In this document: piece after piece, positions 8,100 through 16,260 of the stretch | Position numbering within the stretch: position 1 is the stretch's first letter | Layout: each line of letters starts with the position of its first letter | From: Chloroflexota bacterium | GTDB taxonomy: Bacteria; Chloroflexota; Anaerolineae; J036; Brachytrichaceae | DNA length: 53,191 bases | Reading direction: 5' to 3' | Assembly: GCA_023382055.1 (NCBI GenBank) | Contig: JAMCQN010000044.1 | Location: 1 to 53,191, forward strand | The notes under the pieces: generated by a model | The model's database searches: none | Seen by the model: only the letters and a program-made list of their open reading frames with translations | Told to the model about the DNA's origin: nothing | Made by a program: the position numbers and the translations under genes

Positions 8100-8780
8100 T
8101 CATTCAAAGCGATACCCGAAGCCGCGTTCAGTGATCAGGTGCTTCGGGTCGCCGGGGTCTTTCTCAATCTTCTTGCGAAGTGTCCAGATAAAGTGCTTGA
8201 TCTGCTCCGTATCGCCGGTATAGGTTGGGCCCCAGATATCCAGTAATAGTTGTTCGGAAGATATAGTTCGGTGCGATTGGCGGGCAAGCGCCTCAAGCAG
8301 GCGATACTCCGTCGGCGTCAGGTCGATCACCTGACCGGTTGCTGTGACGCGGTGCTGGTCAAAATCGATCACGAGATCATCGCTTCGGACATAATGCGAC
8401 GGGCTGGCATGCTGGTTCGCGCGTGCAATGACCGCCCCCACCCGCGCGACTATTTCCGCGAACGAAAAAGGCTTTGTGACGAAATCATCGACGCCGAGGC
8501 GAAATCCGCGCAGTTTGTCCAGCTCCTCGCTCTTGGCGGTTAACATGATGATAGGGATTGCCGATTCATAACGTAAGCTCCGACATACTTCCCAGCCATC
8601 CATCCCCGGCATCATCAGGTCCAGAATCACCAGGTCCGGATGCTCGGACAAGGCGAGGTTCAGACCGCGCTGACCATCGCCGGCAGCTACGACGCGATAA
8701 CCGGCCTGCTTCAGATAATCGGTCAGCAATTCGCGCAGCGTTGAGTCATCATCGATGATCAGTATTGTTCTGGTTAGCAT
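8100..8780 (-). CDS. OmpR/PhoB-family response regulator
   Basis: A 226-residue two-domain regulator. The receiver domain (residues 4-118) has the acidic pocket D10-D12, phospho-acceptor D54 in VILDLMMPG, T81 and K103. The C-terminal winged helix (about 130-226) ends in TERGFGYRFE, the usual OmpR-family signature. It starts 2 nt after the stop of the sensor kinase gene, so the pair is co-transcribed. The phased direct repeats just downstream, before the bc-complex genes, suggest control of the respiratory operon. Confidence 0.95.
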   Translation of the reverse strand: MLTRTILIIDDDSTLRELLTDYLKQAGYRVVAAGDGQRGLNLALSEHPDLVILDLMMPGMDGWEVCRSLRYESAIPIIMLTAKSEELDKLRGFRLGVDDFVTKPFSFAEIVARVGAVIARANQHASPSHYVRSDDLVIDFDQHRVTATGQVIDLTPTEYRLLEALARQSHRTISSEQLLLDIWGPTYTGDTEQIKHFIWTLRKKIEKDPGDPKHLITERGFGYRFE

Positions 8781-8782
8781 AC

Positions 8783-10207
8783 CTATCTGGCAACCGGCAG
8801 TGTAAACGAGAACACTGCGCCACCGTCTGTAGCGTTCTCAGCCCAGATGCGCCCTCCCTGAGCCTGAACAAGGTTACGGCAAACATACAGTCCAAGACCA
8901 TAACCATAGACCGTTTGAGAGTCACTGCTGTCAGCGCGGTAGAACTTATGGAACAGTTGATCGAGATCAACATTAGACAGACCTCGTCCGTGGTCGCGCA
9001 CAGAAAGCGTAATCTCAGTCTGGTCGGCCTGGACATCCACACAGATCTCCTGGCCGGACGGAGAATACTTATCGGCGTTATCCAGCAGATTCGCAAGTAT
9101 CTCAGCCGCGCGATCGCGGTCCGCCATTGCGAGTGGCAGGCCTGGTTTTGTCGGCACGCGAATTTCACGGTTTCCCATTCGTGCGCGCATCTGGTCTACC
9201 ACCTGCTGCACCACGGGCAGCACCGATATCGGTTCGGTATGCAACACGAGACTGCCAGCTTCTATCCGAGCGGTATTCAACACATCCTGCACCAGGCGAT
9301 CCAATCGCACAGCCTGTTGCTCAAGAATGGTGAACATCCGGGAGCATGTCACATTCATCGTACCGCAATCCACCCGCATGCGCTCGGCGGCGCCGCGCAT
9401 GTTTGTCAACGGTGCGCGAATCTGGTGCGACACCACGGATACAAACTCAGAGCGCAACCGATCGAGCGCCTGTAACCCGGCATTGGCGCGCGCCAGTTGC
9501 TCGATTTTCACATCCAGTTCCTTCGTGCGCGCCAACACCTGTTCGCTCAACGAAGCGTTCAGGCGTCGAATCTCCTCTTCGCGCCGTCTGCGTTCCGTGA
9601 CATCACGCAGGACTACCGACATGCCGATGAATCTGTCATCGTCCTTAAGACCCGTGGCAGTGAGTTCGACGTCTATCTCGCGGCCATTCGCATCGAGACA
9701 GGATGTCTCGTGACCTCGCACATATCCGGCGTCCCGCACAACCTGGCGCAGCCACTGGTACTCAACATTCGTTGTCGCGGCATCGCCTTTCAGCAACTGG
9801 GCAAGCGGTTTGCCTTTAATCTCCACATCTTCGTAGCCGAACAGCGATTCAGCGCCGCGATTCCAGGAACCGATGCGACCGTGCGCGTCCAGACTCAGGA
9901 TGGCATCGACAGACGCTGCCATGATCGAGCCGAGTTGGCGTTCGCTGGCCTGCGCCTGGTGTTCAGCGCGCTCCGCTTTGACAACCCAGTCGCGGATGAG
10001 TGTCAAAACGGCGTATACCAGCAACGGCAGCCCCAGCGCGTAGAAAACAATGTCAAGGTCAAAGTACAGGTACGCGCCGACAGTATCGTGAATCCAGCGC
10101 CCCAGGCCGGTCTCATACAGAACCGCAACCGCGCCCAGAACAATCGGGAGCACCCGCCGCAGCATGATGATACGCTGCTCTAAAGCTGAGGTATTAACCG
10201 TTTTCAT
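8783..10207 (-). CDS. PAS-containing membrane sensor histidine kinase
   Basis: A 474-residue sensor. Two membrane helices (about 18-35 and 50-70) enclose a very short external loop, so sensing is probably cytoplasmic or within the membrane. A PAS domain (about 90-210), a coiled coil, a HisKA dimerisation helix with phospho-acceptor His in SHQIRAPL, and a HATPase domain with N-box NLLDNADKYS and G-boxes DHGRGLS and GYGLGLY follow. Immediately upstream of its regulator. Given its place before the cytochrome bc genes, a redox or oxygen signal through PAS is plausible but not shown: no heme-binding motif is evident. Confidence 0.93.
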   Translation of the reverse strand: MKTVNTSALEQRIIMLRRVLPIVLGAVAVLYETGLGRWIHDTVGAYLYFDLDIVFYALGLPLLVYAVLTLIRDWVVKAERAEHQAQASERQLGSIMAASVDAILSLDAHGRIGSWNRGAESLFGYEDVEIKGKPLAQLLKGDAATTNVEYQWLRQVVRDAGYVRGHETSCLDANGREIDVELTATGLKDDDRFIGMSVVLRDVTERRRREEEIRRLNASLSEQVLARTKELDVKIEQLARANAGLQALDRLRSEFVSVVSHQIRAPLTNMRGAAERMRVDCGTMNVTCSRMFTILEQQAVRLDRLVQDVLNTARIEAGSLVLHTEPISVLPVVQQVVDQMRARMGNREIRVPTKPGLPLAMADRDRAAEILANLLDNADKYSPSGQEICVDVQADQTEITLSVRDHGRGLSNVDLDQLFHKFYRADSSDSQTVYGYGLGLYVCRNLVQAQGGRIWAENATDGGAVFSFTLPVAR

Positions 10208-10284
10208 GTCAAGCTCTTCACGGCAGGAACGAGCCGCTGCAATACCGCAAGTATACGCGCGGGCTTCGTGTCTCCGATGAGATA

Positions 10285-11271
10285 ATGAACCGCATCATGA
10301 ATACACAACAACTTGGCGTATCAGACCTGAAAGTTACCCGCATCGCTTACGGCAGCATGCCGCTGGGCGGCTCATGGGATGGCGCACCTGCGGGCGTAGA
10401 AACCCGTGAAAACGCCGTGAAAATTATCCGCACAGCCCTCGATGAAGGCATAAACTTTTATGATCATGCGGACATCTACTGTCGCGGCAAGTCCGAAGAG
10501 GTGTTTTCTGGAATATGGCAGGAAGCGCCGTCACTGCGCGAGAAAATCTTCCTGCAGAGCAAATGCGGTATCCGACCCGGCTGGGATGACCCGTCCATGC
10601 CGACCCGTTTTGACTTCAGCTACGAGCACATCATGCGCAGTGTAGAGGGCAGCCTGAAACGGCTCAAGACGGATTACCTGGATGTGCTATTGCTGCATCG
10701 GCCCGATCCATTAGTCGAGCCGGAAGAGGTGGCGCGCGCCTTCGATGAATTGCACCAGTCCGGGAAAGTGCGCTGGTTCGGCGTGAGCAACGAGACTGCG
10801 GCGGAGATCGAATACCTGAGCCACTACCTGAGACAGCCCATTATCGCCAACCAGGTCGAATTCAACGTCATTCACACCCATATGCTGGACGAAGGCATCG
10901 TGTTCAATCAGAATAATCCGCGCCTGTCACGCAACCACGGCACAATCGAGTATTGCCGGCTGCACAACATCACATTACAGGCGTGGGGCCCGCTCGCACG
11001 CGGCCTGCTGACCGGGCGCGCCGTTGATAAGCCGGCGGAGCACATCAGCAAGACCTCGACATTAGTCGCACAAATGGCAAAAGAGAAAGGAGTCACCGGC
11101 GAGGCCATACTGATCGCCTGGATTATGCGCCACCCCGCGAAAATCCAGGCCATTATCGGCACGACCAACACCGCGCGCATTTCGGCTGCCTGCCAGGGCG
11201 ATGGCATCGAGTTGAGCCGCGATGAATGGTACAAGCTGTTCGTTGCCGGGCGCGGCGAGAATATGCCGTAG
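10285..11271 (+). CDS. Aldo/keto reductase (YdhF-like)
   Basis: A 328-residue NADPH-dependent reductase of the AKR family with a TIM barrel. The catalytic tetrad is visible: Asp and Tyr in FYDHADIY, Lys in FLQSKCG, and His in LLLHRPD. The C-terminal cofactor region includes IIGTTN and ARI. Overall it resembles the E. coli YdhF group. It is transcribed divergently from the sensor kinase with a 77-bp gap. Two ATGs (10285 and 10297) are possible; neither has a strong ribosome site. Substrate unknown. Confidence 0.92.
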   Translation: MNRIMNTQQLGVSDLKVTRIAYGSMPLGGSWDGAPAGVETRENAVKIIRTALDEGINFYDHADIYCRGKSEEVFSGIWQEAPSLREKIFLQSKCGIRPGWDDPSMPTRFDFSYEHIMRSVEGSLKRLKTDYLDVLLLHRPDPLVEPEEVARAFDELHQSGKVRWFGVSNETAAEIEYLSHYLRQPIIANQVEFNVIHTHMLDEGIVFNQNNPRLSRNHGTIEYCRLHNITLQAWGPLARGLLTGRAVDKPAEHISKTSTLVAQMAKEKGVTGEAILIAWIMRHPAKIQAIIGTTNTARISAACQGDGIELSRDEWYKLFVAGRGENMP

Positions 11272-11299
11272 GATCGGTTAATCGCCCCCTCAACGGCAA

Positions 11300-11560
11300 A
11301 TGCCGAAACTGAACCCTGGCGGTATTATCTTTCCGCAGGTCGATCAGGCGGATTTCACCGGCCCGGTCGAGGTGTTATCGCGCATCACGGACAATGAGGT
11401 TATCCTGTTCTGCGTTCGCGCGCCGGCGACCCGTGCTGCCTGTGTCATTTCCGTCTGCAACGGCGCGCTGGTCTTTGGCGCAGCAGGGCTGCTCAAGGAA
11501 AGGCGCTGCGCCACCGGCTGGGTGTCGCTGATGGAATCGATGGCGCCGGTTAGAATGGCA
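11300..11560 (+). pseudogene. DJ-1/PfpI (isonitrile hydratase-like) remnant
   Basis: The frame begins like a DJ-1/PfpI protein of the isonitrile hydratase group (FPQVDQADFTGPVEVLSR). After about 40 residues it jumps to the nucleophile-elbow region (SVCNGALVFGAAGLLKERR, where the family has SVCTGAL). Roughly 60 residues that normally lie between are missing. The C-terminal part is also lost, as the frame then runs antisense into the GH99-like gene. I call it an internally deleted, non-functional relic that fills the 338-bp gap between its neighbours. Confidence 0.6.
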
Positions 11561-11609
11561 GATAGAATGGCAGAATGGTATCAAATATCAACAGTTGCCG
11601 AGCTTGTGC

Positions 11610-12728
11610 TTAGTCGCCGAACACGTCGCGTATCGCTTCGAGATAAGCCATGCCGTTGACCGTATCCGGCTCCAGGTAGCTGCCTTCCGTCCATTCGTTC
11701 CAGGCGTTGATGCTCAGGATCTGCTGGTTATCGGGGCGGCTGGAAAGAAATGTTCTGGCATCGAGAAGCGCCTGCTTGAACGCTGCGGGCGTGTTACCGC
11801 ACAGACTCGGCATGTACGGATAACCGTAGTTGCCATACGGCCCATCCTGGTATGTGCGCGGGCTGGAATCCCATCCCATTGTCACATTCGGGTAATAAGG
11901 CTTCGAAAACCGGCCGGCAAGTTCATGCCAGCTTTTTACTGCAACCGTCTTGACCGTCTCGTACGAAGTCAGTGGAAACTGCGGCAGCGGAACGTGATGA
12001 ATCCACACATAGGATGAAATGCTGTCCAGTTGCATGGCGGCAGCTATCTCAGCCGGATTTGTCAGTCTGGTTTCCTGCGGCAAAACCTGCACGCCCCACA
12101 CGACGCCGTTCAGGTGCAAGTCAGGAAAACCGGCAGCCCTGGTCTTCGCCCGGAAACTGGCAATAGCCTGCTGAGTTTGCGCAATACCTCCCAATCCATC
12201 GATCAGGCGATACAACTCATAAATCGAGAAGTAGGGGCGCCCATCGATTAACCAGTAAGAGGGATGCGTGAAGTAATGGGTCACGACGTAGTCGGTCATG
12301 CGCTCCCAGGTCGCGCGCGTAATGGCGCCGGGATAGAGCAGCCGTGGGCGTTCATTGTGCCTGGCCGGGTGAATATCGACCCAGTCGTGATTGGCCCACA
12401 TCAGCGCAAACTTCAGGCGCCGGTTATTGTCTGCCTGGAGATAGCCCTGCTCCAGTCCGCGCTGAAGGAAGGGTCCATCATTGTAGTAATACCAGTCAAA
12501 GATGAAACTGCTGACGCCGTGGTCTGCGGCTGCAGCGATCTTGCGCTGGAATACGCCGGGATCAGCTTCATCCTCGTAGCCCCATGCCGGAATCCTGGGT
12601 TGTTGATGTCCGGGAAACCTGGGTCGGGCGGTTTTGACAAGTTCCCATTCGGTCCACCCGCGGCCGTGGATGAGTTCGTTGCGAGGGTCGACGTGGTAGT
12701 TCGGAAAGTAGTAAACGCAAACCTGCAT
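11610..12728 (-). CDS. GH99-like / WbsX-family glycan-active protein
   Basis: A 372-residue protein of the WbsX/GH99-like (endo-alpha-mannosidase-like) superfamily, acting on polysaccharide or glycan chains. Diagnostic segments are the N-terminal YYFPNYHVDPRN, WTEWELVKTARPRFPGH, FIFDWYYYNDGPFLQ and the C-terminal INAWNEWTEGSYLEPD, with candidate catalytic carboxylates in the last. There is no signal peptide, suggesting cytoplasmic action, possibly linked to surface polysaccharide. The start lies 7 nt after a TATACAAT box, so the transcript may be leaderless. Convergent with the PfpI remnant. Confidence 0.85.
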   Translation of the reverse strand: MQVCVYYFPNYHVDPRNELIHGRGWTEWELVKTARPRFPGHQQPRIPAWGYEDEADPGVFQRKIAAAADHGVSSFIFDWYYYNDGPFLQRGLEQGYLQADNNRRLKFALMWANHDWVDIHPARHNERPRLLYPGAITRATWERMTDYVVTHYFTHPSYWLIDGRPYFSIYELYRLIDGLGGIAQTQQAIASFRAKTRAAGFPDLHLNGVVWGVQVLPQETRLTNPAEIAAAMQLDSISSYVWIHHVPLPQFPLTSYETVKTVAVKSWHELAGRFSKPYYPNVTMGWDSSPRTYQDGPYGNYGYPYMPSLCGNTPAAFKQALLDARTFLSSRPDNQQILSINAWNEWTEGSYLEPDTVNGMAYLEAIRDVFGD

Positions 12729-12734
12729 GGGACG

Positions 12735-12742
12735 ATTGTATA
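12735..12742 (-). promoter_or_regulatory. TATACAAT -10-like box of a possibly leaderless gene
   Basis: On the minus strand TATACAAT ends 7 nt before the ATG of the GH99-like gene and no Shine-Dalgarno sequence lies between. This spacing would put transcription start at or next to the start codon. Confidence 0.35.
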
Positions 12743-12760
12743 ACCGCCGTGCAGATTAAA

Positions 12761-12790
12761 ACAGCAGCGATAGATAGCTATCGCTGCTGT
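12761..12790 (-). terminator. Rho-independent terminator of thioredoxin
   Basis: A perfect 13-bp stem (12761-12773 with 12778-12790) and a 4-nt loop. Read on the minus strand it is followed by TTTTAATC. It lies 50 bp beyond the thioredoxin stop and separates it from the GH99-like gene. Confidence 0.8.
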
Positions 12791-12839
12791 AATCAAAATG
12801 ACCCGGTCAGGCCGTGGCGGCCCTGGCTGAACCGAGTGA

Positions 12840-13166
12840 TCAATTCAGATGCGGCTTGATTTTATTCATCAGGCGCTCTTTGGGCATATAACCCACCAGG
12901 CGCTCGACAGGTTGTCCGTTCTTGAACAGAATCAATGTCGGGATGCTCATTACGCCGTATTTCATGGCCGTTTGGCCGTTGGCATCCACATCCAGCTTCC
13001 CGATCGTAATCTTGCCCTCATTCTCGGCGGCAATTTGCTCAACGATCGGCGCAATCATCTTGCACGGCCCGCACCAGGTGGCCCAGAAATCCACCAGAAT
13101 CAATCCCTGTGTGCTTTCAACAGAATCCTTAAAGCTCGAATCTGACAGTACAACCGGTTTTGCCAT
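12840..13166 (-). CDS. trxA: Thioredoxin
   Basis: A 108-residue thioredoxin of standard length. The active site WCGPC (C32, C35) follows LVDFWATWCGPC. The cis-Pro region reads SIPTLILFKNG and the central Asp of VDFWA is present. It reduces disulfides of cytoplasmic proteins, being itself reduced by thioredoxin reductase, which is not seen here. AAGGAG lies about 10 nt before the ATG, and a rho-independent terminator follows, so it is probably transcribed alone. Confidence 0.96.
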   Translation of the reverse strand: MAKPVVLSDSSFKDSVESTQGLILVDFWATWCGPCKMIAPIVEQIAAENEGKITIGKLDVDANGQTAMKYGVMSIPTLILFKNGQPVERLVGYMPKERLMNKIKPHLN

Positions 13167-13207
13167 TGTTACGTAAACTCCTTATATCAATTCCCACGCA
13201 TTTGATT

Positions 13208-13222
13208 TAGAGTGTCGCTCTA
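13208..13222. promoter_or_regulatory. Small inverted repeat upstream of thioredoxin
   Basis: TAGAG-TGTCG-CTCTA, 5-bp arms, in the 128-bp gap upstream of the thioredoxin gene. It could be an operator. It does not match the CIRCE heat-shock element closely, so no regulator is proposed. Confidence 0.3.
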
Positions 13223-13294
13223 GTTTGCTAATGTGAACTCTGAATTGTAGATGCATTTTATTAGAAAAAGTTACTTGCCGGACCATGACGGGAA

Positions 13295-14161
13295 TCACTT
13301 TCGGTGTTTCCCCTTGCGTTTGTTCTTTACTTCATGCACTGGTCCAACGGGCAGGGGTTTCATGGTTTGCCGTCGGAGCAGAATCCATGCCGCCAGCAGG
13401 ATCGCACCTATGACAAGCCCCGCTAACGAGCCATAGGTGCGGGTCTGCAGACCAGGCAGATTAGCTTTTAACGCTTGCTCCTGTGTGTACATGTCATTGA
13501 CTTGACTGCGGATCTTATCGATGGCCAGGTCGAGGCTCGCCTGGGCATTGGTGTACTCCGTCAGGCTGTTTTGTGTGTCATCTTCGGCGGTTTTTATCAG
13601 TTTTTCGCGCGCCGACTCGTCAAATGTTGAACTCCAGTTCACGAATATGTCTGAAACGCTTCGCGCGAGTTTCTCGCTTGACCCGTAGGCGTTCACCATA
13701 TCGGTTTGCAGGTTGGCATTGGCGTCGTTACTGATAACCGAAGCCAGTATCTGCTCTTTTTCGCTGGCCAGTACTACCTGCACATGATTCAAAGTGTCAA
13801 GCGACCCGGCCGCGAAATCTGACTCCAGCACGCAACATTTATTCTGACGCAAGGTATTCAGGATACCGCGCACCTGTTCCGCGCCTCCCCCATTCGATAT
13901 CCATCCTTTGCTGGATATATTAGAGATCGCGCCCAGCGCGGCCAGGTCACTGGTCACCGAATCGATCCTGGCGATATCCTGTTGCACCCGCGCTATTTCA
14001 TCCTGCGACAGGTACAGAATAATTGCGCTTGAAACGACCAGCAGCGTCATGAGCGCACTGACGATGACGAACACGGTACCGTTTTTGGCGGTAGTGGCAA
14101 AAGGCAGATGTGTGAGGGTACTTTTAGCGCTCATACTCGGGATGGTCATACATTTTGTCAC
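13295..14161 (-). CDS. Two-TM helical protein, sensor-like ectodomain
   Basis: A 288-residue protein not assigned to a family. A membrane helix near residues 30-50 and another near 240-262 bracket a largely helical extracellular region of about 190 residues, resembling the four-helix sensor domain of chemoreceptors. The C-terminus is a short basic tail (KNKRKGKHRK) with no signalling domain. Two adjacent cysteines (KCCVLE) lie in the ectodomain. It could bind a ligand or act as a membrane scaffold. Start uncertain: GTG 14161, ATG 14149 or ATG 14134 are all possible. Confidence 0.7.
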   Translation of the reverse strand: MTKCMTIPSMSAKSTLTHLPFATTAKNGTVFVIVSALMTLLVVSSAIILYLSQDEIARVQQDIARIDSVTSDLAALGAISNISSKGWISNGGGAEQVRGILNTLRQNKCCVLESDFAAGSLDTLNHVQVVLASEKEQILASVISNDANANLQTDMVNAYGSSEKLARSVSDIFVNWSSTFDESAREKLIKTAEDDTQNSLTEYTNAQASLDLAIDKIRSQVNDMYTQEQALKANLPGLQTRTYGSLAGLVIGAILLAAWILLRRQTMKPLPVGPVHEVKNKRKGKHRK

Positions 14162-14551
14162 GAGAGCATCTTGATGTCAATCAGGAAATTCGTCGTTGTC
14201 GTAAGACATAATGGCCTCATGGCACACGACTGTAGCCAGTATCTGGAGAGCAAGATGTAGTCAAATGAATCCATCAATGAAGTCGGCACGGAATGCTTCA
14301 GAAATGGGGATAAAAACCGTCAAAAACGCGGGTGCAATGCTATAATTCGCAGCTAGAGCGCGCCACCCTGGAGGGCACGGGGGGATATATCTGAAACTGA
14401 GCTGCTCTACTTGGCGGCAAATTGATGTGTATACACGGCAGGCCCATATACGAGACCGCACAACAGGAAGGGCAGTCTCACCAATATTCATTTCAGCCTC
14501 CAATGCCGGTTTCACAGTTAGAAAGGGTATATTGTTCTGAAATAGATCACA
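14162..14551. other. 390-bp intergenic region before the signalling array
   Basis: No gene was found here. An extended -10 element (TGC-TATAAT, 14338-14346) faces the kinase array. A GGAGGGCACGGGGGG stretch lies further downstream with no start codon attached. The 5' leader of the first kinase gene would be about 200 nt. No riboswitch or RNA gene was recognised. Confidence 0.5.
14338..14346 (+). promoter_or_regulatory. Extended -10 promoter for the kinase array
   Basis: TGCTATAAT is a perfect -10 hexamer with the TG extension that can compensate for a weak -35 box; none is evident at 17 bp. It is the best promoter candidate for the plus-strand genes starting at 14552. Confidence 0.4.
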
Positions 14552-16189
14552 ATGGATCCGCTCTTACTCATACTGATCGTGCTCATTGCGGTCATCGCCA
14601 TCGTTGCGGTAATCCTGGTCGTAGTGCTGGTGCGCCGACCGACCGGATCAACCAGCACACATCCGGTAAGCAACATTCCGCAGGCGGAGATCCTCATTGT
14701 GAAAGGCGCGCGCCAGGGCGAGCGATTCCCGTTTCGCGGCAGTGAACTCCGCATCGGCAGCGACCCAAGTTGCGGCGTCCGCATCGAGCAGCCGCTCGTC
14801 GCCCGTTTCCATGCCAGCGTGCATTATGAAAATGGGCGCTTTACGCTGATTGATACCAATAGCCCGAATGGAACGTGGATCGACCAGCGGCGCGTATGGC
14901 AGGCTGAGATACCCCTTGGCGCGCAATTCGAGATAGGCGGCGCCACCCTGGCGCTGGTCAATAAGGGCCAGGCAGCATCGCGTGTCGAATACTCCCCACC
15001 CACGTTATCGACAAATACCGTATTGCGCGCTCCAAGCGGCTACGAACTCCTGCATCGTATCGACAAAGGCGGGCAAGCAACCGTTTACAGAGCGGTGCGC
15101 AACCTCGACAATGCCGACGTCGTACTCAAATTCCTGAACAATATGCCGTATGATGCCGGTGGGCGCTATTTCCGGATGAAATTCGAGCAGCAGATTCTCA
15201 TCGGCGCATCAATCCGGCATAAACATTGCGTACAGATCTACGGCGGCGATGCTGCAAGCGATCCTCCCTACCTGATCGAGGAATATCTTCCCGGCGGCTC
15301 GCTCAAAGATCGCATACGCAAGCGCGCTTTGAGCGGTGAGGAATCCATCCATGTGATCGGCCAGATTTGCGACGCGCTGGCTTACCTGCATCAAAGAGGA
15401 ATCGTCCATCGTGATGTGTCGTTGAATAACATCATGTTCGACGAGAAGAATAATGCGCGCCTGATCGACTTCGGCCTCGCCAGACTGGCGAGCGCGCCAA
15501 CCCGCTCTGACCTTGGCCTCAAAGTCGGCGTCGCGTTATATATGTCCCCCGAACAAGCCAAGGGCGATTCCAGCCTGATCACTCCGCAGAGCGACCTCTA
15601 CTCGCTCGGCATCATCGCCTACGAGTTATTCGCCAACCGGCCGCCCTTTGACGGCAACGACCTGGAAATCCTGACCCATCAGTTGAAAACCGTGCCTATA
15701 CCGCCGGCCAAACTGGATAGCCGGGTCCCGGTCACCATCAGCAGCGCCATCATGCGGTCATTGATGAAAGACCCGAGCCGGCGCTTCAGGAACGCTGAAG
15801 ATATGGCGCGCGCTTTCGGTTATACAGAGCCGTTCAACCGCGGCGATGTTAACGTCGCCAGAGTATCCGGGATAAAGGGAAACACGGTATGGAATGGCGT
15901 TGCGGCGCGGCCGATCCGGCTTCAGAACGCGGAATCCGGAGCATACACATCCGTAGACGGCAATCCCATGCAGTTGACGCGCGATAAGATTAACCGCAAT
16001 GACCATGCCATGTCGCGCAGACACGGCCAGCTTTATTACCGCGATAATTTCTGGTGGATCAGCGAGTTGCCGGACTCTATGAGCGCAAATGGGATTTATC
16101 ACAACGATGTGCGCGTCGTGGAGCCGCACATTTTGACATTGGGCGATGTCATCAGGCTTGGGAATACACGCTTGAAAGTCGTGGACTGA
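14552..16189 (+). CDS. Membrane FHA - Ser/Thr kinase - FHA protein
   Basis: A 545-residue protein with an N-terminal membrane helix (residues 4-28), an FHA domain (about 48-130), a protein kinase domain (about 165-430) and a second FHA domain (about 450-545, with SRRHGQ). Because the helix is N-terminal, everything else is cytosolic. The kinase keeps an activation-segment DFG and SPEQ, but its glycine loop is unusual (IDKGGQATVYRA) and the catalytic loop reads HRDVSLNN: the Lys two residues after Asp288 is Ser290. It may be weakly active or a pseudokinase scaffold. The FHA domains would bind phospho-Thr on partners. It heads the plus-strand array, and the next gene starts about 70 nt later. 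Confidence 0.9.
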   Translation: MDPLLLILIVLIAVIAIVAVILVVVLVRRPTGSTSTHPVSNIPQAEILIVKGARQGERFPFRGSELRIGSDPSCGVRIEQPLVARFHASVHYENGRFTLIDTNSPNGTWIDQRRVWQAEIPLGAQFEIGGATLALVNKGQAASRVEYSPPTLSTNTVLRAPSGYELLHRIDKGGQATVYRAVRNLDNADVVLKFLNNMPYDAGGRYFRMKFEQQILIGASIRHKHCVQIYGGDAASDPPYLIEEYLPGGSLKDRIRKRALSGEESIHVIGQICDALAYLHQRGIVHRDVSLNNIMFDEKNNARLIDFGLARLASAPTRSDLGLKVGVALYMSPEQAKGDSSLITPQSDLYSLGIIAYELFANRPPFDGNDLEILTHQLKTVPIPPAKLDSRVPVTISSAIMRSLMKDPSRRFRNAEDMARAFGYTEPFNRGDVNVARVSGIKGNTVWNGVAARPIRLQNAESGAYTSVDGNPMQLTRDKINRNDHAMSRRHGQLYYRDNFWWISELPDSMSANGIYHNDVRVVEPHILTLGDVIRLGNTRLKVVD

Positions 16190-16260
16190 TGCGAGAGTGG
16201 CTTTATGATCATCGTATGTCTTTGCAGATCATTCAACAAAACGGAGCACTAAGAAGAGAC

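Noticed and set aside
13200-13230. CIRCE heat-shock element upstream of thioredoxin
   Set aside because: Only a 5-bp inverted repeat with 5-nt loop; it lacks the TTAGCACTC-N9-GAGTGCTAA form.
16054-16260. N-terminal extension of the first VWA-FHA protein
   Set aside because: It overlaps the end of the kinase gene; the signal peptide begins at the ATG at 16261.
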